DNA from: Treponema primitia ZAS-1
GTDB taxonomy: Bacteria > Spirochaetota > Spirochaetia > Treponematales > Breznakiellaceae
Direction of reading: 5' to 3'
Assembly: GCF_000297095.1 (NCBI RefSeq)
Contig: NZ_AEEA01000007.1
Coordinates: 38,467-102,466 of the forward strand
Length of the DNA: 64,000 nt
Part shown: positions 58,368 to 64,000 of the stretch, one piece after another
Layout: each line of letters starts with the position of its first letter
Numbering within the stretch: the stretch's first letter is position 1
The notes under the pieces: model-generated
The model's database searches: none
What the model was told of the DNA's origin: nothing
What the model saw: the letters and a program-made list of their open reading frames with translations, nothing else
Made by a program: the position numbers and the translations under genes

Positions 58368-59548
58368 TGGCAACATTTTTACTGTGTGTCATCTATCTTA
58401 CCTTTATCAGCCTGGGTCTGCCGGATTCGCTTTTGGGATCCGCCTGGCCGGTGATGCACCGTGACTTCGGCGTACCCCTCTACTTCGCCGGGCTGGCCTC
58501 CGCAGCCATTACCGGGAGCACCGTCATCTCCAGCCTCTTTAGCCATCGGGTAATACAACGCTTTGGAACCAGCCGGGTAACCCTGGTGTCCGTAACCCTG
58601 ACCGCAGCGGGGCTCCTGGGATTCAGCTTCATGCCGTCCTTCTTTTGGTTTTTCTTTTTTGCCCTGCCCCTGGGCCTGGGCGGCGGCGCCATTGATACGG
58701 GGCTGAATAATTTTGTGGCCCTCCACTACAAGGCCCGGCATATGAACTGGCTCCACTGCTTCTGGGGCATCGGCGCCGGTCTGAGCCCGGTGATCATGTC
58801 CTGGTTCATCTCCCAGGGCGACCAGTGGCGTCACGGGTACCGGACAATCTCCCTGATACAATGGAGTATTGTATTGGTCTTAGCAGCAACACTATTTCTG
58901 TGGAAACCCTTTGAAATTAAAAACCCGGACATCACGGAAAAAACAGAAACAAAAGTAAAGCAAAACATCTTTCGTATCCCCGGGGTTAAAGCTGCCCTTC
59001 TGGCGTTCTTTTCGTATGTATCCCTGGAGGGAATTATCAACATATGGGGTCCCACCTATCTCGTCATGCAAAAAGGAGTGGGCGCCCATACCGCCGCCCA
59101 GTGGCTGTCCCTTTATTTTATGAGCCTTACCGTTGGCCGTTTCATTTCCGGCCTGGTGAGCGCTTTTCTCAGCAATAAAAACCTGATCTTCCTGGGCTGT
59201 CTCTTTGTCGCCCTGGGCATTATCCTTCTCGCCCTGCCCCTGCCGCAGATATTCTCCTTCTTTGCCTTTCTCCTTATCGGCTTTGGTTACGCTCCTGTCT
59301 TCCCGTCCATGCTCCACGAAACACCCCGGCGTTTCGGCATGGCGATTTCCCAGGCCATCATGGGCTGGCAGTTTGCCGTCTCGTATATCGGCACATCCCT
59401 TACCCCTATGTTTACCGGGCTGGTCATTTCGCGGGTCAGCATGAACCTTTACCCCTGCATCCTTGCGCTCTGCCTTACCCTCCTTGTGGGAAGCACGGTG
59501 TTCATTGGTTCCCTGGAAAAACAGGGCAAACTGGTCACCGGCGACTAG
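58367..59548 (+). CDS. Major facilitator superfamily transporter
   Basis: The 393-residue protein has 12 helices. The first reads FLLCVIYLTFISLGLPDSLLGSAWPVMHRDFGVPLYFAGLASAAITGSTVISSLFSHRVIQRFG, with the MFS loop 2-3 motif in a variant form. PLGLGGGAIDTGLNNFVALHYKARHMNWLHCFWGIGAGLSP resembles sugar-type carriers of the FucP or YfkF kind. Substrate is unknown. It overlaps leuS by one base, an odd pairing that suggests transcriptional hitch-hiking. Confidence 0.9.
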   Translation: MATFLLCVIYLTFISLGLPDSLLGSAWPVMHRDFGVPLYFAGLASAAITGSTVISSLFSHRVIQRFGTSRVTLVSVTLTAAGLLGFSFMPSFFWFFFFALPLGLGGGAIDTGLNNFVALHYKARHMNWLHCFWGIGAGLSPVIMSWFISQGDQWRHGYRTISLIQWSIVLVLAATLFLWKPFEIKNPDITEKTETKVKQNIFRIPGVKAALLAFFSYVSLEGIINIWGPTYLVMQKGVGAHTAAQWLSLYFMSLTVGRFISGLVSAFLSNKNLIFLGCLFVALGIILLALPLPQIFSFFAFLLIGFGYAPVFPSMLHETPRRFGMAISQAIMGWQFAVSYIGTSLTPMFTGLVISRVSMNLYPCILALCLTLLVGSTVFIGSLEKQGKLVTGD

Positions 59549-59602
59549 TATTCTGTCTAAGACGAGCCCTACCCGTTCAGCATTTTTTGCTAATAGGTAC
59601 GA

Positions 59603-59637
59603 TTATCATTGATAAAATAGTCTGATTATAATATAGT
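59603..59637 (+). promoter_or_regulatory. Promoter and operator of the second VapBC module
   Basis: TTGATA (59609-59614), 17 bases, TATAGT (59632-59637). The palindrome TTATCA-T-TGATAA (59603-59615) covers the -35 box, which would let the antitoxin repress its own operon. Confidence 0.75.
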
Positions 59638-59666
59638 ATAAATAGACGATTTACAAGGAGAATTTT

Positions 59667-59885
59667 GTGCTTATTACCGCATCTGAATTAAAAGCAAATA
59701 TTGGCCGTTATCTGGATGAAATAATACAGGATGATGTGTATATTACCCGGAATGGCAAGATTGTGGCTAAATTATCCAGCGCTACTCAGGATAAACAGGC
59801 CATTCTAGACAGCTTGGTGGGCATAGCCGCTGATAATCCGCTAACCCTTGAGGAGGCCCGAGCGGAAAGGCTGGCCCGGCAATGA
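59667..59885 (+). CDS. Phd/YefM-family antitoxin
   Basis: The 72-residue protein starts at GTG with AAGGAG upstream. It has the Phd fold LITASELKANIGRYLDEIIQDDVYITRNGKIVAKLS, which binds DNA, and a toxin-binding tail (PLTLEEARAERLARQ). It overlaps the toxin by 4 bases (ATGA). Confidence 0.9.
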   Translation: MLITASELKANIGRYLDEIIQDDVYITRNGKIVAKLSSATQDKQAILDSLVGIAADNPLTLEEARAERLARQ

Positions 59886-60292
59886 AGGTCCTGGTGGATA
59901 CCAATGTTATTCTGGATGTACTTCAGTGCCGTGGGGAATTTTATGAAAGTTCTTACCGGGTAATTCAACTTGCCCTCCAAGGCCGGTTCAATTGTTTTAT
60001 CGGCGCTGGGGCGGTTACGGATATTTACTATATTATCAACAAAAACCCTGGTAATGCCCAAAAATCCCGTGACACTATTATAAAGCTTTCTACTCTGGTT
60101 GGTTTTTGCGATACCGCCGCCAAGGACATCAATACCGCTCTCTCCCTGGGGATTTCTGATTTTGAGGATGCGGTGGTTGCCGCAACGGCCTATCGGGAAA
60201 AGGCGGATTATATCGTAACCCGAAACGCCAAGGATTTTAAAAATTCACTGGTCCCGGCGGTGACGCCGGAAGAATTAATCTCAATTGTGTAG
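59882..60292 (+). CDS. PIN-domain toxin (VapC-like)
   Basis: The 136-residue protein begins MKVLVDTNVILDVLQCRGEF, with the first active-site Asp at position 6, and carries the later acidic residues in ISDFEDAVVAATAYREKADYIVTRNAKDF. It would cleave a specific RNA. It is related to the PIN toxin at 55080-55508 but is paired with a different antitoxin family. Confidence 0.9.
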   Translation: MKVLVDTNVILDVLQCRGEFYESSYRVIQLALQGRFNCFIGAGAVTDIYYIINKNPGNAQKSRDTIIKLSTLVGFCDTAAKDINTALSLGISDFEDAVVAATAYREKADYIVTRNAKDFKNSLVPAVTPEELISIV

Positions 60293-60338
60293 GTAAAAAA
60301 TACAACACCAGTGCTTTAGTCGTTTTTAGTTTGTTTTT

Positions 60339-61211
60339 TTAATTCATAGCGGCCCGCCGATCCCGTACTGTCCCAAGCCGCTGTTCCAGGGCCTCACCCT
60401 GATCGCCTGAGATGAGGGTCTTCAGGGCGTCCAGGCTTCCTTCAAACTGTTCTATACGCCGCAGTAATTCTGTTTTGTTTTCCAGGAAGAGTTCGGTCCA
60501 CATGGGGGCGTTAAGCATGGCTATGCGGGTAAGATCCTCGAAGCTGCCGCCGCCAAACCGGGTAATTTCCTTGTCCGCCTCGCAGTCGATCAGAGCGGCG
60601 GCGATGACGTGGCAGAGCTGGGATGTAAAGGCTATCTTCCGGTCGTGTTCCTCCGCCGTAGTTTCGGTGATCCGTCCAAAACCCATACCGTGGATGAGGG
60701 CCTTCAGAAAATCCAGGTTCTCCCGCTTATTCCGTGTAAGGGGGGTAAGGATGTAGTTTTTCCCCTGAAAGCTGCAGCGCTTCGCCTGGGCGAAACCTCC
60801 CTTCTCGCTCCCCGCCATGGGGTGGCCGGGAATAAAGTCCAGGTCCGGCCGCAGGGTCCGCTCTACCGCAGCAACAATGTTCCCCTTTATGCCGGCAATA
60901 TCCGTTATGAGCGATCCTGAACGAAAGGCCCCCATCCATCTGCCTATAAACCGGATCAGCGTAGCGGGGTTGAGGCAGAGAAACACCAGATCGCAGCGGT
61001 TCAGCATTGCCGCTGTTTGTTCGCCGCCCTCTTCCCCGGCCAGCCAGCCATCGTCAATAACTCCATCGGCTTTGGCAGCATCCAGGGTTAGGCGGTCGGC
61101 TTCCAGGGCCAGTATCTTCGCCGGTTTCAGGGGACGGAGGGCCATGGCCACCGCTCCACCCATAAGGCCCAGCCCCACGATGCCAACCACACAATCTTCT
61201 ATGGGTTTCAA
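60339..61211 (-). CDS. tyrA: Prephenate dehydrogenase
   Basis: The 290-residue protein has an NAD-binding Rossmann motif VGIVGLGLMGGAVAMALRP at the N-terminus, and the prephenate dehydrogenase motifs DLVFLCLNPATLIRF, FIPGHPMAGSEKGGF and the helical dimer region with AFTSQLCHVIAAALI. It converts prephenate to 4-hydroxyphenylpyruvate, the tyrosine branch. The start overlaps the DAHP synthase stop by 4 bases. It is the second gene behind the tyrosine-rich leader. Confidence 0.93.
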   Translation of the reverse strand: MKPIEDCVVGIVGLGLMGGAVAMALRPLKPAKILALEADRLTLDAAKADGVIDDGWLAGEEGGEQTAAMLNRCDLVFLCLNPATLIRFIGRWMGAFRSGSLITDIAGIKGNIVAAVERTLRPDLDFIPGHPMAGSEKGGFAQAKRCSFQGKNYILTPLTRNKRENLDFLKALIHGMGFGRITETTAEEHDRKIAFTSQLCHVIAAALIDCEADKEITRFGGGSFEDLTRIAMLNAPMWTELFLENKTELLRRIEQFEGSLDALKTLISGDQGEALEQRLGTVRDRRAAMN

Positions 61212-62233
61212 ATTTTCTTTCCTTCAAGTTCCGCATATTTTTTTAGGGTACCCATGAGGGTTCCGAATTGTTCCGGGGTAATGGACTGTTCTCCATCGCA
61301 GAGGGCCGCCTCAGGATTGTTGTGGACCTCGATGATCAGGCCATCCGCCCCGGCTGCAAGGGCGGCCTTGGCCATGGCAGGCACCATCCAGGCGAGACCC
61401 GTGGCATGGCTGGGATCCACGATCACCGGCAGGTGGCTCTTCTTTTTCAGCGCCGGGATGGCCCCCAGGTCCAGGACATTCCGGGTAAAGCTGTCGAAGG
61501 AGCGGATACCCCGTTCGCATAAGATGATCTTATCATTTCCCCCGGCCATGATGTACTCCGCAGCCATGAGCAGTTCGGTTATCGTACAGGCGTAGCCCCG
61601 CTTAAGCAGTATGGGTTTGCGGCAGCAGCCAAGCTCCTTAAGGAGGGTAAAGTTCTGCATGTTTCGGGCGCCCACCTGGATGATATCCACCTCATCAAAA
61701 AGTTCCAGCTGATGAATAGCCATGAGCTCGGTTACAATGGGCAGCCCGGTCTCCTTCTTCGCCTCCAGAAGCAGATCCAGCCCTTCGCAGCCCAGCCCCT
61801 GGAAACTGTAGGGGCTGGTTCGTGGTTTAAAGGCGCCCCCCCGAAGGAAGCCCGCCCCAGCCTGCTTGACCGCCCGGGCTACCGCCACAATCTGTTCCCG
61901 GGTCTCCACCGAACAGGGTCCGGCGATGATCCCCAGCTGCTCTCCGCCGATACTCCGTTGGGCGCCATCGCCTGTGGGAATATCGATCCGCGTATCCTGG
62001 GGATGAAACATCCGGTTGGCCCGCTTATAGGGCTCCTGCACCCGGATAACCTTTTCCACCAGATGGTGGGCCGAAAGGGCCTCCTCACTGATCCCCGTGG
62101 TATCCCCCACAAGACCCAGAACAGTCTGGGACGCCCCCTCGGAATAATCAACCTTAATCCCCTGTCTTTCCAGATGGGTGGTAAAAGCCCGGATATCCTC
62201 TTTTGTAGTTCCCGGTTTAATCGCAATAATCAT
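61208..62233 (-). CDS. aroF: 3-deoxy-7-phosphoheptulonate synthase (DAHP synthase, type I beta)
   Basis: From the ATG at 62233 (AAGGAG 7 bases upstream) the protein has 341 residues. Residues 1-70 form a ferredoxin-like regulatory domain (MIIAIKPGTTKEDIRAFTTHLERQGIKVDYSEG), as in the Thermotoga enzyme. The barrel follows: IAGPCSVETREQIVAVA, GAFKPRTSPYSFQGLG, KRG, CERGIRSFD, PVIVDPSHATGLAWMV. It condenses phosphoenolpyruvate and erythrose-4-phosphate, the first step of aromatic synthesis. Expression is probably controlled by attenuation in its 5' leader; the N-terminal domain may also give tyrosine feedback inhibition. Confidence 0.94.
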   Translation of the reverse strand: MIIAIKPGTTKEDIRAFTTHLERQGIKVDYSEGASQTVLGLVGDTTGISEEALSAHHLVEKVIRVQEPYKRANRMFHPQDTRIDIPTGDGAQRSIGGEQLGIIAGPCSVETREQIVAVARAVKQAGAGFLRGGAFKPRTSPYSFQGLGCEGLDLLLEAKKETGLPIVTELMAIHQLELFDEVDIIQVGARNMQNFTLLKELGCCRKPILLKRGYACTITELLMAAEYIMAGGNDKIILCERGIRSFDSFTRNVLDLGAIPALKKKSHLPVIVDPSHATGLAWMVPAMAKAALAAGADGLIIEVHNNPEAALCDGEQSITPEQFGTLMGTLKKYAELEGKKI

Positions 62234-62263
62234 GACAAATCTCCTTAATAAAAATTTAGAAAT

Positions 62264-62309
62264 AAAAAAAGGGAGGCCCCTTGGCAATTTCATTGCCCCG
62301 GAGTCCCCC
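62264..62309 (-). terminator. Intrinsic terminator (attenuator) in the aroF leader
   Basis: On the minus strand GGGGGACTCCGGGGCAAT pairs with ATTGCCAAGGGGCCTCCC across a 3-base loop: 18 positions with three mismatches and two G-U pairs. TTTTTTT (62270-62264) follows immediately. It lies between the leader peptide stop and the aroF start, so it must be bypassed for expression. The strand just after the leader's alanine codons contains CCTTGGC, complementary to GCCAAGG in the terminator arm, a candidate for an alternative pairing. Confidence 0.82.
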
Positions 62310-62335
62310 TGGTTTACAAGGTTTACAGCCCTAGT

Positions 62336-62446
62336 CTAAGCCAAGGCCGCCGGCTCCGCAGGATTCGAGGACAGATAAAAATAATAATAGTAGGCCTGCA
62401 TAAAAGAGGGGGTTTTATCTGTTCTGAGCACCACGGAACTTTTCAA
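62336..62446 (-). CDS. Tyrosine-rich leader peptide of the aroF-tyrA operon
   Basis: A TTG at 62446 with AAAGGA 7 bases upstream opens a 36-codon frame ending in TAG at 62336. The centre reads MQAYYYYFYLSS: five Tyr and one Phe codon in six (TAC TAT TAT TAT TTT TAT). An internal ATG could also start a 21-residue form but has no ribosome site. Stalling of ribosomes at these codons when tyrosyl-tRNA is scarce would change folding of the downstream RNA and prevent the terminator. The two genes that follow make DAHP and the tyrosine precursor, which is the expected target. Confidence 0.82.
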   Translation of the reverse strand: MKSSVVLRTDKTPSFMQAYYYYFYLSSNPAEPAALA

Positions 62447-62467
62447 GCTATTTTCCTTTCGTAGATT

Positions 62468-62497
62468 AGTATGCAATAGAATGGCGGGAAATGTCAA
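62468..62497 (-). promoter_or_regulatory. Promoter of the leader-aroF-tyrA operon
   Basis: On the minus strand TTGACA (62497-62492), 18 bases, CATACT (62473-62468). The leader peptide start is 21 bases below the -10 box. Confidence 0.7.
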
Positions 62498-62569
62498 GTA
62501 TGAAAATGACAGCCTGTCGAGACTACCCAATACACCCTAAAATTTGTTTGAAAATTATTAAAAAGGAAC

Positions 62570-62599
62570 TTGACATGAATTTTTAAAAAATAGTAAAGT
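62570..62599 (+). promoter_or_regulatory. Candidate promoter of the small membrane protein gene
   Basis: TTGACA (62570-62575), 18 bases, TAAAGT (62594-62599). GGAGG lies 5 bases before the ATG at 62619. Confidence 0.5.
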
Positions 62600-62618
62600 A
62601 AGGCCCCTGGAGGATTGA

Positions 62619-62936
62619 ATGAAGAATTACTTAATTTCATTGGTGATCGGTTTAATTGCTGCTATTATTGATACAACCCCAATGATAATAAGGAAAATGG
62701 ATACGGTATTTATAATTTCGGCATTTTTTGTGTGGATTGTTTTGGGACTATTTATTCCAAAAATAAATTTTGTATCAATTTCTTTCTTAAATGGTATTAT
62801 TGTATCAATTTTATTTGTTTTGCCAATTACATTTTTAATATATAAACTTGATCCAAGTGGCCTTCCAATTATTATTGTTACAACGATACTATTGGGGTGC
62901 GCTGTTGGGTTTTTCTCAAAACTATTTATAAAGTAA
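62619..62936 (+). CDS. Small AT-rich membrane protein, unknown function
   Basis: The 105-residue protein has three or four hydrophobic helices with few charged residues (SLVIGLIAAIIDTTPMIIRKMD, VFIISAFFVWIVLGLFIP, ILFVLPITFLIYKLD, IIIVTTILLGCAVGFFSKLF). Base composition is clearly lower in GC than the aroF operon beside it, which suggests acquisition by transfer. GGAGG gives a sound start. A GCAGGG/CCCTGC hairpin follows at 62938-62959. I do not recognise a family. Confidence 0.75.
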   Translation: MKNYLISLVIGLIAAIIDTTPMIIRKMDTVFIISAFFVWIVLGLFIPKINFVSISFLNGIIVSILFVLPITFLIYKLDPSGLPIIIVTTILLGCAVGFFSKLFIK

Positions 62937-62937
62937 A

Positions 62938-62959
62938 GCAGGGAAACGTTGAGCCCTGC
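62938..62959. repeat. Hairpin between converging genes
   Basis: GCAGGG, a 10-base loop and CCCTGC form a 6-bp stem without a T-run. It lies between the converging membrane-protein and methyltransferase genes and is at best a weak terminator. Confidence 0.45.
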
Positions 62960-62980
62960 GCCTAATTCGATAAAAGGAGA

Positions 62981-63838
62981 TCACTCTTTCCAGTTTTTTA
63001 TTAAAACTTCACGAACATTTCCTCTGCCGGCGGAATCCGCATTAATCAATCTCTTTGCCTGTATAGATATGACATCAAAGCAATCATGATTATATAGTTC
63101 GCGAATATACTCTGTGTCAGAATTGCTGAGCAAGCATTTTACTCCCCGGTTTGTCAATTTGAGCATACCATCACGCAGGCGTTCTTGTTTTTCCTCTCCA
63201 AATCCGTCTGCCTGATATCCGGTAAAATTAGTTTTGCCGGGACTATGATAGGGTGGATCAAAATACACAAAAGACTTTTTGTCAGCGTTTTGAACTGCCT
63301 TTTCAAAATCTGTGTTTAAAATGGTAATTTCATTGGCATTAAGGTAATCGTTAATCTGTCGTAATACAACTTCTTCACATATTGCAGGATTTTTATACCC
63401 TCCATAGGGAACATTAAAAAGACCCTGGGAATTGACGCGATACAAACCGTTAAAACAAGTTTTGTTAAGGAATATCAAGCGGGCAGCTTTCTCAACATCG
63501 GTCAATTTATTGAATTTTATAGCATCCCGATCTAAATTCCTTACTTTATAAAAATGGTCTTCATCATTCCTATTTTTATATTTTTGCAATGATCGAATTA
63601 GTTCTTCAACATGGTTCTTTATTACGGTATAGGTTAAAACTAATTGGGTATTAATATCGTTAATTATAGCCTTTTGGGGTTGCAATTCAAAAAATACCGC
63701 CCCTGCTCCTATAAAAGGCTCATAATAAGTATAGGTACTTACATTTTTGGGTAGATATTTTTTTATTTCAGCTAATAGTTGCCTTTTGCCCCCGGCCCAT
63801 TTTAAATAAGGTTTAATAAGGGGATAGTTCTTTGCCAT
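62981..63838 (-). CDS. D12-class DNA adenine methyltransferase, Dam/DpnM-like
   Basis: From the ATG at 63838 the protein has 285 residues; the longer frame adds eight without a ribosome site. It has the N-terminal signature LIKPYLKWAGGKRQLLAEIKKYLP, the SAM motif YYEPFIGAGAVFFEL and the catalytic VYFDPPYHSPGKTNFTGYQADGF. ARLIFLNKTCFNGLYRVNSQGLFNVPYG is the target-recognition region typical of Dam-like enzymes, so GATC is a plausible target. No restriction gene is adjacent inside the window. The DNA is AT-rich. Confidence 0.9.
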   Translation of the reverse strand: MAKNYPLIKPYLKWAGGKRQLLAEIKKYLPKNVSTYTYYEPFIGAGAVFFELQPQKAIINDINTQLVLTYTVIKNHVEELIRSLQKYKNRNDEDHFYKVRNLDRDAIKFNKLTDVEKAARLIFLNKTCFNGLYRVNSQGLFNVPYGGYKNPAICEEVVLRQINDYLNANEITILNTDFEKAVQNADKKSFVYFDPPYHSPGKTNFTGYQADGFGEEKQERLRDGMLKLTNRGVKCLLSNSDTEYIRELYNHDCFDVISIQAKRLINADSAGRGNVREVLIKNWKE

Positions 63839-63950
63839 AATAATTCTCAGTATTATATACAATAAATAAAAGATGTGAAAGGTATACGCTCAAGCCTTTA
63901 TCGCCAAAACGGGCGGAGGGAGGGGCATCCCTGGCGCTCGCACGCTTGTA

Positions 63951-63996
63951 GAATTCACTTACGGAGCCCCTTCGGGTCTCCTCCAGTGAGGAATTC
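63951..63996. repeat. Hairpin with UUCG loop at the window end
   Basis: GAATTCACT pairs with AGTGAGGAATTC (two bases bulged) and GGAG-CC-CC pairs with GG-T-CTCC across TTCG. The 46-base structure lies in non-coding DNA at the right edge; it could belong to a repeat family or precede a further gene. Confidence 0.5.
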
Positions 63997-64000
63997 CAAA

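Overview
The window looks like a stretch of a spirochaete chromosome, most likely a Treponema of the insect-gut type. This is inferred from the flgF-flgG-flgJ-like rod block, the PilZ protein, the many lipoproteins with InlB-type, Ig-like, RCC1 and BspA-like repeats, and the overall gene style. No rRNA or tRNA gene and no CRISPR array was found. Most genes are fairly GC-rich. AT-rich islands occur near 26-28.5 kb, 40.9-41.2 kb, 53 kb and 62.5-63.9 kb and coincide with genes that look accessory.

Layout. 1-6.9 kb: part of an aryl-polyene-like lipid locus (MMPL exporter, LolA-like carrier, hotdog thioesterase, AMP-ligase/GT2 fusion on the minus strand; ketosynthase-like protein and acyltransferase on the plus strand), driven by back-to-back promoters and cut by the window start. 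7-8.5 kb: a HigBA-type toxin-antitoxin pair and a lipoprotein deacetylase. 8.6-15 kb: accD-accA, an OmpA-domain protein, a coiled-coil protein, a glycerophosphodiesterase and murJ. 14.6-20.5 kb: a LacI regulator, an ABC sugar importer lacking its ATPase, and a GH13 glucosidase, with a perfect 18-bp operator. 20.6-25.9 kb: tyrS, two large repeat lipoproteins and a 58-residue gene facing a phage-type repressor. 26-29 kb: flavin enzymes and a small secreted protein with a sigma54-like promoter. 29-36 kb: a retropepsin-like gene, flagellar rod genes behind a sigma28-like promoter, an Rpn nuclease, a MATE exporter, a CPBP protease and a PilZ protein. 36-41 kb: comEC (apparent ATT start), rsmA, yggS, a membrane protein and an RluD-type synthase. 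41-53 kb: RCC1 lipoprotein, trkH-trkA, a second retropepsin gene, a YoeB-type module, lrgA-lrgB-aroA, a BspA-like lipoprotein, a LUD protein and Hsp20. 53-56 kb: VapBC, a D12 methyltransferase and a membrane nuclease in one array. 56-64 kb: leuS, an MFS carrier, a second VapBC, the aroF-tyrA operon with its leader, and an AT-rich island with another D12 methyltransferase.

The clearest regulatory find is upstream of the DAHP synthase/prephenate dehydrogenase pair. A short leader peptide carries five tyrosine codons and one phenylalanine codon in six consecutive positions, followed by a terminator-like hairpin and U-tract: a textbook arrangement for translation-coupled attenuation by tyrosine. 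Tyrosine recurs in tyrS and, possibly, as precursor for the polyene-like locus, but a link to the latter is inference.

Other recurring themes are four toxin-antitoxin modules in 64 kb, two intact copies and one fragment of a retropepsin-like gene family that share promoter sequence, and several genes whose best -10 box lies only 5-7 bases before the start codon, suggesting leaderless mRNAs.
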